Notes: generated by a model not told the origin, from the letters alone. Positions 14,995-24,411 are shown, numbered from the stretch's first letter. The stretch: DNA of 64,000 bases from an uncultured Oscillospiraceae bacterium (GCA_910584715.1 CAJUAN010000004.1:79082-143081); one strand, 5' to 3'. A program made the numbers and translations.

Positions 14995-17373
14995 ATGATA
15001 ATTACGGACAAAAACTACAGGTCTGCCCCTGTTGGAGCAAAGGCGCGCAGTCTTTTTAAAATGCGGGAAAACGGCTTTAATGTACCGCCGTTTTTCTGTG
15101 TTTCGGTAGAAAATTCCAAAGAGGCGGAGGAGTATGCCCGTGCTTATTTTGACGGCTCGGACTTTGTTTCCGTGCGCTCATCAGCTTCCTCCGAGGACGG
15201 AAAGAACGCTTCCTTTGCGGGACAGTTCCGCACGGAATTAAATGTTTCCCTAAACGATGTCGGAGAAGCTTTGGAGCGGGTCTGCTCCGTTCCGGAAAGC
15301 GCGGGCTTTGCGGAATACTGCAAAATAAACGGCATAGACTCCGAAAAAATAAACGTCTGCGCTATAGTGCAGAAAATGATAGACGCAGACCTTTCAGGAA
15401 TTATTTTTACCGCTAATCCGCAGGGTATTTTAAACGAATCCGTTGTTGCTGTGGGCAGAGGCACAGGAGACAACATAGTCGGCGACAAAACCTGCTCAAC
15501 CGTTTATTATTTCAATAATTCCGACGGGCTGTACTACAGCGAGCGGAGCGGGGATTCCCCGCTGATTTCCGAAAAAACTCTGAAAGCTCTGATTGAACAG
15601 GCAGGAAAGCTAAAGGAGCTTTTCGGTTCGGAAAACGAATATGATATTGAATTTTCAATAAAAAACGGCGAAATTTTTATTTTGCAGGCAAGACCGATAA
15701 CAACGCTTCCCGAAACGGATACGCCGATAGTTCTTGACAACAGCAACATCGTTGAAAGCTATCCCGGGATAACGCTGCCGCTCACTCAAAGCTTTATCAG
15801 AACAGCTTATTACCGCGTTTTCCGTTCAGTTCTGCTGAGACTTACCCGAGAGCCCAAAACGGTCGGCGCGGCTGACGGTATACTCCGGAACATGGTAGAC
15901 GCGGCAAACGGCAGGATATATTATCGTATAAGCAACTGGTACGACATAATTTTATTTCTTCCGTTCAGCAAAAAAATAATTCCAATATGGCAGGAAATGC
16001 TTGGGGTAAAAAATAAGAGTGTGACGTCTCATCTTGAGAAAAAAATCGGTTTTATTACTCATCTGAAAGTGACTTTTTCATTTATTTATTTAATAATTTC
16101 CTGTCCGAGGCTTATGAAAAAGCTGGACGGCGAGTTCGGCGAAATGATACGCTTTTTTAATTCGCTTGATCTTGAAAAGGCAAGCGGAAAAGAGATACTT
16201 GAGCACTACAAGGCGCTTCTTGATAAGGTAACGGAAAAGTGGGACATTACTCTTGTAAACGATATGTATTCGTTTATTTTTACGGGACTTCTCAAATCAA
16301 GGCTCAAAACGAAAAAAATTTCCGATGCCGATTCCGCCGCGAACCGTTATATTTCAGGGCTTAACGGTATCGAAAGCATGAAGCCCGTGACGGAGCTTAT
16401 TAAAATTGCCGAATTTGTCAAGGCAGGCGGTTCGGACGAAATGTCGGAATTAAAGAAGATAAAGACTGCCGCGGATTACCGAGTATATGCAGCAAAAAAA
16501 GGTGCGGCGGCGGTCATGATCGGGGAATATATTGAAAATTACGGAGACAGAAACGCCGAGGAATTAAAGCTTGAAAGCAGGACTTTTCGTACTAATCCGG
16601 AGCTTTTGGTACAAAGGATAATTGCGTATGCTGAAAACGGAACTTCTGAAACTTTTCAGGGTACAAACGAAGCTGTAAAGCCGCTTAAAGGTTTGTGCAA
16701 ATTGTTTGCGGAAAGGGCTGCGTTAGGTATCAAGAACCGCGAAAAATCACGTCTTGATCGCAGCCGCCTTTACGGAATGATGCGGTCGATGATGCTTAGA
16801 GTCGGCGGGGAGCTGGCGACGGCGGGTCTGATAGTAAAGCCCCGTGACATATTTTATCTGTATTACGACGAAGCGGAGAGCGCGGTAAAAAACGGTGAAA
16901 ATATGCAGAAGACAGTCGCTGAACGCCGTGAGACGTACAGCCGCTTTGAGAAGCTGCCCGCATATTCGAGGCTGGTTTTTGCGGGGGACGTTTTTGACAA
17001 GTCTCCTAAAAATGTGGGAGGAATGGAAAACCGCCCCGGAGCAGACGTGCTTGAGGGCATACCTTGCTCCGGAGGAAAGGCAAGTGGAGAAGTCCTGATC
17101 GTTGACGACCCGACAGCGTGCCCCGATACGTCGGGGAAAATCATTGTGGCTGAAATGACCGATCCCGGCTGGGTATTTCTTTTAGTCGGAGCGGCAGGGA
17201 TAATTTCTGAAAAAGGTTCGCTGCTTTCGCACACGGCGATAATTTCCAGGGAGCTTGGAAAGCCTGCTGTTGTGGGAGCCGAGGGCGCGTCGCGGCTCCT
17301 TAAAAACGGCGATATTGTGGAAATCGACGGTACGTCCGGAAAGATAACGGTAACGGGGAGAAAAGAAAAATGA
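14995..17373 (+). CDS. PEP-synthase-like phosphotransferase (rifampin-phosphotransferase architecture)
   Basis: 792 residues. An ATP-grasp domain occupies about 1-240 (VRSSASSEDGKNASFAGQF, SGIIFTANPQG, DIEFSIKNGEIFILQARPIT). A long middle region (about 240-680) has no motif I recognise. A swivelling phosphohistidine domain ends the protein (GSLLSHTAIISRELGKPAVV, His746). The PEP/pyruvate TIM barrel of true PEP synthase is absent, so it should not make PEP. This is the layout of rifampin phosphotransferase, in which ATP's beta-phosphate passes through His to a hydroxyl on a small molecule. Located 4 bases after UbiA in a lipid operon, its acceptor may be a lipid or lipid precursor; this is an inference. 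Confidence 0.8.
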   Translation: MIITDKNYRSAPVGAKARSLFKMRENGFNVPPFFCVSVENSKEAEEYARAYFDGSDFVSVRSSASSEDGKNASFAGQFRTELNVSLNDVGEALERVCSVPESAGFAEYCKINGIDSEKINVCAIVQKMIDADLSGIIFTANPQGILNESVVAVGRGTGDNIVGDKTCSTVYYFNNSDGLYYSERSGDSPLISEKTLKALIEQAGKLKELFGSENEYDIEFSIKNGEIFILQARPITTLPETDTPIVLDNSNIVESYPGITLPLTQSFIRTAYYRVFRSVLLRLTREPKTVGAADGILRNMVDAANGRIYYRISNWYDIILFLPFSKKIIPIWQEMLGVKNKSVTSHLEKKIGFITHLKVTFSFIYLIISCPRLMKKLDGEFGEMIRFFNSLDLEKASGKEILEHYKALLDKVTEKWDITLVNDMYSFIFTGLLKSRLKTKKISDADSAANRYISGLNGIESMKPVTELIKIAEFVKAGGSDEMSELKKIKTAADYRVYAAKKGAAAVMIGEYIENYGDRNAEELKLESRTFRTNPELLVQRIIAYAENGTSETFQGTNEAVKPLKGLCKLFAERAALGIKNREKSRLDRSRLYGMMRSMMLRVGGELATAGLIVKPRDIFYLYYDEAESAVKNGENMQKTVAERRETYSRFEKLPAYSRLVFAGDVFDKSPKNVGGMENRPGADVLEGIPCSGGKASGEVLIVDDPTACPDTSGKIIVAEMTDPGWVFLLVGAAGIISEKGSLLSHTAIISRELGKPAVVGAEGASRLLKNGDIVEIDGTSGKITVTGRKEK

Positions 17374-18797
17374 AATGCATTTGCGAATATCTTGAAGAGG
17401 ACAGAAAAAAGTGGGGAGACCGCCCGTACATAAGCGTGAAAGAAAACGGAAAATTCGTTTCGCGTACGTTCAATGAAGTTATCGGAGACGTTCAGGCTCT
17501 TGCGCGCTCTCTTGTATCCGAGGGCGTTTGCGGCAATGTTATGCTTTATTCCCCGAACAGCTACGAGTGGGCGATCGCCGACCTTGCCGTTATGGGGTAC
17601 GTGGGAGTTTGCGTTCCGATCGACAGCGAATGGACTGCGTTCGATATTTTGAACACGCTTTCTGTCATTGAGATAAATACGGTCCTGTACGAAAAATCAA
17701 AGCGCGAAGTCATTGACGAGCTTCGCGCCGGACACCCGGAAATACGTTATTTATGCATTGACGAAAGCTTTCCCGAGCTTTTGGAAAAAGGAAAAACTAT
17801 AGATATTCCGCTTTGCGGGAAAACGGATATGGACGAAACTGCGATGATTTTATTTACATCGGGAACAACAAACCGTCCGAAAGCGATACCGCTTACTCAG
17901 GCAAACCTGCTGCATAACTGGGACGCCCTATACGCCCGCACCCCCATGACGGAATCGGATATTTCGTATATTTTTCTGCCTCTTAACCATGTGTACGCAG
18001 GGGTTGCAAATTTTCTTTATACGATAATTTCAGGAATGCAGATATATCTTTGCTCCGACCGTTCAAAAATATTGGAGGAAATGCTGGAGGTCAGACCTAC
18101 CGTCGTTTGCACCGTTCCGCTTATCCTCAATAGAATATACGACGCCGCGAACGAAAGCATTATGGAAATGCTGAGAAATATTCGTTTTTTGTACTGCGGA
18201 GGAAGCTTTACCGATCCGAAAATAAAAAAATATTTTATTGACAACAACGTGCAGCTTCTTGAAGCTTACGGGACTACGGAAACCTCTTCGGTCATTGCTC
18301 TGGCGAAGCCGGGAGATAAAAATATTGAATGTAACGGCGTTATCCTTGACGGTCTGGACGTGCGAATAATAGATCCCGATCCCGACGGCGTCGGTGAGAT
18401 TATTGTCGGCGGAGGAAGCGTTTCATCGGGATATATTTCCCGAAACGACAATTACAGCGATTTTGACAGCGAAGGGTTTTACCATACCGGAGACTTGGGC
18501 TTTATAGACGGCGGCGGACGGCTGTTCCTAAGGGGCAGAAAAAAGCGAATGATAATTACTGCGAACGGAAAAAATATCTACGCGGACGAGCTTGAGGATC
18601 TTATTTTGGAGAATCCCGAAATAAGGTCGGCGGCTGTTTTTGAAGAAGATTTTCACCCTGCTGTTCGTATTTACACCGATCTTTCGGAAACGGACGCGAG
18701 AAAATATATTGAAAAGCTAAACGAAAATTTGCCGAAATTTAAAAGGATAAAAAATGTTTATGTTAAATCTGAAGCTCTCGGAGGACGGTTAAAATGA
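17370..18797 (+). CDS. Acyl-adenylating ligase (AMP-binding, FadD/AasS-like)
   Basis: 475 residues, ANL superfamily. Motifs: MILFTSGTTNRPKAIPLT (ATP loop), EAYGTTETSS, YHTGDLGFID, and RGRKKRMIITANGKNIYADE. The C-terminal lid is short and ends in GRLK, which may hold the lysine that closes the active site. It activates a carboxylic acid as acyl-AMP for transfer to CoA or a carrier protein; no carrier gene lies nearby. Its ATG overlaps the upstream stop, and its own stop overlaps the acyltransferase start. The pairing suggests that it supplies the acyl donor for the next enzyme. Confidence 0.88.
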   Translation: MKCICEYLEEDRKKWGDRPYISVKENGKFVSRTFNEVIGDVQALARSLVSEGVCGNVMLYSPNSYEWAIADLAVMGYVGVCVPIDSEWTAFDILNTLSVIEINTVLYEKSKREVIDELRAGHPEIRYLCIDESFPELLEKGKTIDIPLCGKTDMDETAMILFTSGTTNRPKAIPLTQANLLHNWDALYARTPMTESDISYIFLPLNHVYAGVANFLYTIISGMQIYLCSDRSKILEEMLEVRPTVVCTVPLILNRIYDAANESIMEMLRNIRFLYCGGSFTDPKIKKYFIDNNVQLLEAYGTTETSSVIALAKPGDKNIECNGVILDGLDVRIIDPDPDGVGEIIVGGGSVSSGYISRNDNYSDFDSEGFYHTGDLGFIDGGGRLFLRGRKKRMIITANGKNIYADELEDLILENPEIRSAAVFEEDFHPAVRIYTDLSETDARKYIEKLNENLPKFKRIKNVYVKSEALGGRLK

Positions 18798-19864
18798 GTC
18801 TTGAAGCGGTCATTTTTAATTCAGACGACAAAAAGCGTCTAAAGGATTTTCTGGGACTTCCCAAACATATTTACGGTTCGGGAGAATTAATGCAGAACCT
18901 GACAGACGAGGCTTCTCTTTTGGACGGAACTCATATTCTCAGCAAATATTTCAAGGTGATTCCGATATTGGTCTACCGCGGAAAAAAGGCGGTCAGCAGA
19001 GCAGTTGTAACAATATATCCTGACGATAACACCGCCTATATCGGCTTTTTTGAGAGTATTGACGACAGTGCCGCCGCAAAGCTTTTGTTTGATACAGCGG
19101 CTCAGGTTGCGAAAGAAAATTCAGCGGCGGACATTACAGGTCCCGTGGATTGCTCGTTTTGGCTGAGATACAGACTCAAAATCAATCATTTCGGCAGTCC
19201 CTACACAGGAGAGCCGTACAACAAAGATTATTATTTAAAGCTTTGGGAAGAAAACGGTTTTAAAGAGTACCAAAAATATTTTTCAAATCATTATATTGCA
19301 GTTGAAAATGATAATGGCTGTGAAAAATACGCGAAGCGTCTTGCCAATGCAATCAGCGCGGGATATGAAATAAAAAGTCCGGATTCCGAAAGCTTTGACA
19401 AGACTCTGCGCGAAGTCTATTCGCTTCTGATAGAGCTGTACAGCAGCTTTCCCGCATATAAAAGGATATCCGAAAGCGAATTCTGCGCGATGTTCGGTTA
19501 TTTGAAATCAATTCTTGATTATAGTATGGTAAAAATGTCTTACTTTAATAAAAAAGCTGTTGGCTTTTTTATTTCAATTCCCGATTATGGAAACTCAGTT
19601 TACGGAAAGCTTTATCCATGGAAGCTTTTTAAAGTCATTTCGGAAAAAAAGAATCCGCGTTCTTACGTGATGCTCTATATGGGAGTCGATAAAGAACACT
19701 GCGGTCTTGGCAAAGCTCTTGCCGAATCTGTGCGTGTTGAGCTTAAAAAGCGGTGCGTACCGTCGGTGGGCGCACTGATACGAAGCGGAAATATCAACAA
19801 AGACTATATGGCTCAGCTGATAGATTTTGAGTATGAATATGTTCTTTTAAAAAAAGTGTTATAA
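18794..19864 (+). CDS. YghO-like GNAT-fold acyltransferase
   Basis: 356 residues. The middle part has the pattern of YghO-type proteins: DITGPVDCSFWLRYRLKI, then the GEPYNKDYYLKLWEENGFKE block. The C-terminal part carries a GNAT acyl-CoA site (LYMGVDKEHCGLGKALAESV). Members of this group are thought to N-acylate amines; some bacterial relatives take part in making amide-linked lipids. Last gene of the lipid operon, 4-base overlap with the ligase. A reasonable hypothesis is transfer of the acyl group activated by that ligase onto the amino headgroup or another amine; this is unproven. Confidence 0.75.
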   Translation: MSLEAVIFNSDDKKRLKDFLGLPKHIYGSGELMQNLTDEASLLDGTHILSKYFKVIPILVYRGKKAVSRAVVTIYPDDNTAYIGFFESIDDSAAAKLLFDTAAQVAKENSAADITGPVDCSFWLRYRLKINHFGSPYTGEPYNKDYYLKLWEENGFKEYQKYFSNHYIAVENDNGCEKYAKRLANAISAGYEIKSPDSESFDKTLREVYSLLIELYSSFPAYKRISESEFCAMFGYLKSILDYSMVKMSYFNKKAVGFFISIPDYGNSVYGKLYPWKLFKVISEKKNPRSYVMLYMGVDKEHCGLGKALAESVRVELKKRCVPSVGALIRSGNINKDYMAQLIDFEYEYVLLKKVL

Positions 19865-20036
19865 AATAATAAGTTTAAAAACATGACTATAAAATATAAG
19901 TATAAGAAAAAATAACGGTTATGAATTTATGGGGCTGAAAGTAAATATATTTTCCGTAAAATAATGACAAGACTAAAATGCAGTCAAAATTGAGTCAATG
20001 ACGAGGCATGTATGGTGCGGACGTATTGTGAATAAG
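19865..20036. other. AT-rich non-coding region after the lipid operon
   Basis: No open frame, repeat or RNA signature that I can support before the weak hairpin at 20037. Convergent genes flank the gap. Confidence 0.5.
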
Positions 20037-20075
20037 AGCAGCGGTACAAAATGAAATGCCGCTGTTTTTATTTTT
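20037..20075 (+). terminator. Probable terminator of the lipid operon
   Basis: CAGCGG (20039-20044) / CCGCTG (20059-20064), extendable by two pairs, then TTTTTATTTTT. The stem is short and the loop is long, and it lies about 175 bases beyond the stop. Confidence 0.6.
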
Positions 20076-20179
20076 ACCTGGTAACTCTATCGTGAGCGAA
20101 AAAACGCTGAAGATGTCGCGGATCAGGAGCAGTAGACTTTTTGCAGTTTGCCGAAACTTATATTGCAATGCATTTTTAT

Positions 20180-21018
20180 TTATTCTTTTAACATTTGTTC
20201 CGTGCGCCAGTTTTTAGGTGAACTGCCATATATATTTTTGAATGCGCGGGAAAAGTGAAGCTGGTTCTCATATCCTACAGCGCTGCTTATGTCACCAATG
20301 GAAAGCTTTGTAAGCTTCAGCAGTTCCGCTGCCTTTATCATACGGTAATTCATCAGAAATTCCTGAGGAGATTTTCCGACGGCTTCCTTGAAAATCTTGC
20401 CGAAATACGTCCTGTTAAGACCGCACACCTCCGCAATATCCTCAATGGAAATATCGTTTTGAAAATTTTGTTCTATAAAGACAATTGCTTCGTGAATGTA
20501 AAAATCCCGCAGTTTGCTGCCGGGGTGTATTTTTATTTCTGCTGCTGAGCGCGCAAGATAGTCTATAAAAAAATAAAGATGCCCGATAAGATGAAAAGGC
20601 GAAGAATCCCTGTTTTCAACAATGTAGATCATCTCTTTCATCATACTCTCCCGCAGCTCTTTGGATCTTGCCTTGTAAACGGGATTATCCGGAGACAGCC
20701 CTGCCATGTCAATGATAGACTTTGCTCTGAGTCCGTCAAATTCTATCCATATATATTCCCATGGGCAATGTAGGTGGTGATCTGATCGGGAAATATCATA
20801 AACCCCTGCATACTTTTTATGGAATATTCTCTCGTTTCTCCGCTGCTGTTGTCAGCCATGAGACGTCCTGTACCGGAGATAACATAATGAAAAAGATAAT
20901 GGTTTCTTGCGGCAGGACCGAATAAGTGAGCCGGTTTGCACTGCTCTCGTCCGAACTGGTACAGGCTCAAGTCAATAAAATTTTCGTTTGGAAATACGGA
21001 AAACAGCAGATCATTCAT
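20180..21018 (-). pseudogene. AraC-family sugar-operon regulator broken by a small frameshifting deletion
   Basis: Two minus-strand frames are pieces of one AraC regulator. 21018-20743 encodes the N-terminal cupin-like sensor (MNDLLFSVFPNENF to DQITTYIA) and then runs into a TAG. The continuation PWEYIWIEFDGL and the rest, including the two-helix-turn-helix domain (DISIEDIAEVCGLNRTYFGK and IGDISSAVGYENQLHFSRAF), is in another frame ending at 20180. Relatives usually have about four residues between YIA and PWEYIW, so roughly 13 bases seem to be missing near 20762. The HTH half could still be made alone from an ATG at 20707. It sits divergently from the raffinose operon that it would be expected to control. 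Confidence 0.82.
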
Positions 21019-21170
21019 AATATCAATTATCCTCCCGTAAAATTAAACAATACTTTACTTATAATGTTGGCTTTTTTATAAGTATATCATAAAATATACC
21101 AAAATGCAATACTGCCTATATATATTAATAAAAAATTGCAAATTGATATAAAATATGCCGAGTAATGAGA

Positions 21171-21200
21171 TTTACAGAGCGCATTATGGTATGCTATACT
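21171..21200 (+). promoter_or_regulatory. Promoter of the raffinose operon
   Basis: TTTACA (21171-21176), 18-bp spacer, TATACT (21195-21200) with extended -10 TG. The -35 is not consensus, as expected for an activator-dependent promoter. Confidence 0.6.
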
Positions 21201-21240
21201 AATGTCAGTAAAATAATTATATCAAAGGGAGGAAATGCTT

Positions 21241-22545
21241 ATGAAAAAATGTAAGAAGTTCGGAACGGCAAAGATGCTTCTTCTGACGGCGGCAGTTTCG
21301 TCTGCGGTACTTTTATCAGGCTGCAATGGTGATAAAACCGACGGCGGCAAAACACGGGTCACTATGCTTCAGTACAAGCCCGAAGCGGTAAAAGCCTTTG
21401 AGGAAATAGAAAGACGGTTCAATGAGTCCCACAGCGATATTGAACTGAATATCGAATCTCCAAACGAGGCAATGACAGTTCTGAAAACAAGGCTGATAAG
21501 GGAAGACTATCCCGATATTGTGGGAATAGGCGGAGACATCAACTATTCAAATTTCCTTGACGCCGATTTGTTTGAGGATATTTCCGATATTGAGATCATT
21601 GACGATATAAAGCCAGCATACTTAAAAATGGAAAAAGAGCTTGAGTTTATCCAAAAGGACGGCGTATATGCAATACCATATGCGGCAAATTGCGCCGGAA
21701 TTTTGTACAACAAGGATATGTTTGATGAAAACGGCTGGGAGATACCCGAAACATGGAGTGAATTTACGGCTCTTTGCGAGAAAATTAAGTCAACTGGAAC
21801 AACTCCGCTGTATTTCGGATACAAGGACACCTGGACCTGTCTTGCGCCGTGGAACGCTCTTGCCGTAGGACTCGCGCCATCGGACGTGTGCAGCAGCGTA
21901 AACGCTGGAAAGACCACTTTTAAAGCGGAGTACGATGAAGTTGCGGACAAAATAAAACAGCTTCTTGATTACGCCGAGCCTAATCCATACGCCTACAGCT
22001 ACAACGACGCCTGTACCGCTTTTGCGAGAGGCGAGTCCGCAATGTACCCCATAGGAAGCTATGCCGTACCGCAGATATTATCGGTAAATCCCGAAATGAA
22101 TATTGACTCTTTCACGTTCCCAGCAAATGAAGACAAAGCGGATAATGTCCTGAATTCCGGTATAGACCTGCAATTCTGCGTTATGAAGGAATCCAAAAAC
22201 AAGGACGCTGCTTACGAAGTGCTGAGATTCTTAAACGAGGATGAGACCGTACAGATATACCTTGACAACCAGGGCGGTATACCCTGCAAGAATGGCGATT
22301 TTACCATACCGTCAATGCTGAACGGTATGACCGAGTACATAAACAGCGGCAGAATGTCAGACTTCCACGATCATCATTATCCCAGCGAAATGAGCGTTGA
22401 CGCGCTTATTCAGACCTATCTTATGGACGGCAGCGAAAATTCGGCAGAAATATTCCTTGAACGTTTCGATGCAGAATGGGCAAGGTACAACAGAGACCTG
22501 ATCGCAAAAATAAAAAAGTACGAGGAGGCAGGAAGCAATGAATAA
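21241..22545 (+). CDS. ABC transporter sugar-binding lipoprotein
   Basis: 434 residues. A signal peptide ends in the lipobox LLSGC, so it is anchored outside the cell membrane. The body is a family 1 extracellular solute-binding protein (motifs YAIPYAANCAGILYNKDMFDENG and PETWSEF). From the downstream enzymes it probably binds raffinose, sucrose or related alpha-galactosides. The ATG at 21241 has GGGAGG 8 bases upstream; the ATG at 21235 is too close to that site. First gene of the operon; its end overlaps the first permease. Confidence 0.92.
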   Translation: MKKCKKFGTAKMLLLTAAVSSAVLLSGCNGDKTDGGKTRVTMLQYKPEAVKAFEEIERRFNESHSDIELNIESPNEAMTVLKTRLIREDYPDIVGIGGDINYSNFLDADLFEDISDIEIIDDIKPAYLKMEKELEFIQKDGVYAIPYAANCAGILYNKDMFDENGWEIPETWSEFTALCEKIKSTGTTPLYFGYKDTWTCLAPWNALAVGLAPSDVCSSVNAGKTTFKAEYDEVADKIKQLLDYAEPNPYAYSYNDACTAFARGESAMYPIGSYAVPQILSVNPEMNIDSFTFPANEDKADNVLNSGIDLQFCVMKESKNKDAAYEVLRFLNEDETVQIYLDNQGGIPCKNGDFTIPSMLNGMTEYINSGRMSDFHDHHYPSEMSVDALIQTYLMDGSENSAEIFLERFDAEWARYNRDLIAKIKKYEEAGSNE

Positions 22546-23416
22546 AAAGAAAATGTCAGACAGGCAGAAAACCTATATTTTAATGGTAATTCCAGCTCTT
22601 GTTCTTTTTGTGATGTTCAATACCATTCCGCTGATAACGGGCGCAATGTACAGTTTTACAAATTACCGCGGATATGGAAGCTACGACTTTGTAGGACTGC
22701 GAAACTACATCGACCTTTTCACCGACTCAAGAGTCGGGAACTCATATCTTTTCACGTTTAAATACGCTATCGCGGGAACAATACTGGTAAATCTTTTAAG
22801 CCTTATCCTTGCGCTCGGACTTAACAGTAAAATAAAGTGCAAGAGCCTGCTCCGCGGAGTATATTTCCTGCCGAACATTTTAGGCGGACTTATCATCGGC
22901 TATATTTTCAGCTTCATTTTCACATACATAATCCCTGCTATGGGAAGTTCTCTCAACATCGGCTTTTTGAAGAACAGTATCCTTGCAAGTGAAAAATATG
23001 CTTGGATAGGCGTTTTAATAGTCGGAGTATGGCAGGCTGTTGCAATGAATACCATTATCTATATTTCCGGCTTGCAGACGATCCCCGCAGATATCCACGA
23101 AGCTGGAATGATAGACGGCGCTACCCGTTGGCAGGAATTCAAAAGCCTTACCCTTCCAATGCTTATGCCATTTGTATCCACAAACCTTGTTTTAAGCACC
23201 AAAAATATGCTTATGGTATTTGACCAGATCATGGCTCTGACAAAAGGAGGTCCTGCGCAAAGCACCGAATCCATTTCCTACCTTATCTACAAAAACGGTA
23301 TGGACGGCGGACAGTTCGGCTTCCAGAGTGCAAACGCGGTACTGTTCTTTGTGGTTATCGTTACAATTTCTATAGTTCAAATGGTTATTACAAATAAAAA
23401 GGAGGAGCAGCTATGA
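22538..23416 (+). CDS. ABC sugar permease, MalF type
   Basis: 292 residues, six predicted membrane helices. The EAA loop that contacts the ATPase is visible (DIHEAGMIDGATRWQEFKSL). It forms the translocation pore with the next gene's product and takes sugar from the lipoprotein. Overlaps both neighbours by a few bases. No ATPase gene is in the operon, so a shared MsmK/MalK-type ATPase elsewhere must drive it. Confidence 0.93.
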   Translation: MNKKKMSDRQKTYILMVIPALVLFVMFNTIPLITGAMYSFTNYRGYGSYDFVGLRNYIDLFTDSRVGNSYLFTFKYAIAGTILVNLLSLILALGLNSKIKCKSLLRGVYFLPNILGGLIIGYIFSFIFTYIIPAMGSSLNIGFLKNSILASEKYAWIGVLIVGVWQAVAMNTIIYISGLQTIPADIHEAGMIDGATRWQEFKSLTLPMLMPFVSTNLVLSTKNMLMVFDQIMALTKGGPAQSTESISYLIYKNGMDGGQFGFQSANAVLFFVVIVTISIVQMVITNKKEEQL

Positions 23417-24324
23417 GTGCAAATGCAAGACCTTTTGTGCCCGAGCCTATTGAGGTACATAAAAAATCTGCAAATGAGATACGCGACGATAAGGACGGGA
23501 GATCGAGCATATTTCTTACTACATTGCTGATAATCGGCTGTGTAACGATCTTGTTTCCCCTCTATATGACTATTGTTATAGCGTTTAAATCTCCGTCGGA
23601 AATGACAAACGATATTTACGGAGCGCTTGCCCTGCCGAAAAGCTTCAGCCTCGGCAACTTTGCGGAAGCCATGCGCGTTACCGATTTCTGGCATTCATTG
23701 GGCAACAGCGTTGTCATCACGGGATCGACTATAATTCTTTCACTTGTTACACATTCCATGACCGGTTACGCTATCGGCAGGAACATGAACCGCAAAAAGG
23801 GTTTCAAGCTGATATATTTCTACATAGTCAGCGGTATGTTCGTACCGTTCGCTATCCTTATGATGCCCCTTGTAAAACAGACCGCAAGCCTCGGCATTGA
23901 CAATATGCTCGGCGTTGTAATACTCTACACCGTGTTCTATATGCCCATGAACGTTATGCTTTACAGCGGTTATATGAAAAACGTACCTTTTGCTATGGAG
24001 GAAGCAGCCGATATGGACGGCGCTTCGGCATGGAGAACGTACTGGACAATAATCTTCCCCATGATGAAGCCTATGCACGCAACGGTTGCTGTGCTTACGG
24101 CTCTCGGTACGTGGAACGACGTTATGACTCCGCTGGTAATTATGTCGGGTACCGAAAACACAACCCTTCCTCTTGCGCAGCTCAATTTCCAGACTCAGTT
24201 CGGAACGAATTACAACCTTGCCTTTGCGTCCTATCTGCTTGCTCTTCTGCCTATCGTTATATTCTATATCGTATGCCAGAAGCAGATAATCGGAGGCGTG
24301 GCAAACGGCGCGGTAAAAGGCTAA
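23413..24324 (+). CDS. ABC sugar permease, MalG type
   Basis: 303 residues, six predicted helices after a cytoplasmic N-terminal stretch of about 35 residues. EAA loop: MEEAADMDGASAWRTYWTII. It pairs with the MalF-type permease; the ATG overlaps the previous stop (ATGA). A long inverted repeat lies just after this gene and may set lower or higher levels of transporter compared with the enzymes. Confidence 0.93.
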   Translation: MSANARPFVPEPIEVHKKSANEIRDDKDGRSSIFLTTLLIIGCVTILFPLYMTIVIAFKSPSEMTNDIYGALALPKSFSLGNFAEAMRVTDFWHSLGNSVVITGSTIILSLVTHSMTGYAIGRNMNRKKGFKLIYFYIVSGMFVPFAILMMPLVKQTASLGIDNMLGVVILYTVFYMPMNVMLYSGYMKNVPFAMEEAADMDGASAWRTYWTIIFPMMKPMHATVAVLTALGTWNDVMTPLVIMSGTENTTLPLAQLNFQTQFGTNYNLAFASYLLALLPIVIFYIVCQKQIIGGVANGAVKG

Positions 24325-24338
24325 AGCTAATTTTTGAT

Positions 24339-24411
24339 AAGAAAGTGAACAAAAATCAAACAGAAATTTACATACATTATTTTTGCACAGATTTTTTGTT
24401 TTCACTTTCTT
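24339..24411 (+). promoter_or_regulatory. Intra-operon stem-loop between transporter and enzyme genes
   Basis: Arms AAGAAAGTGAACAAAAATC (24339-24357) and a near-complementary 24390-24411 (begins GATTTTTTG, ends CACTTTCTT), differing only by a few extra bases. The loop is about 32 bases. No T-run follows, so it is not a classical terminator; an mRNA-stabilising or processing element fits better. Confidence 0.6.

Noticed and set aside
20743..21018. Separate 91-residue gene
   Set aside because: It is the N-terminal half of the frameshifted AraC regulator, not an independent gene.
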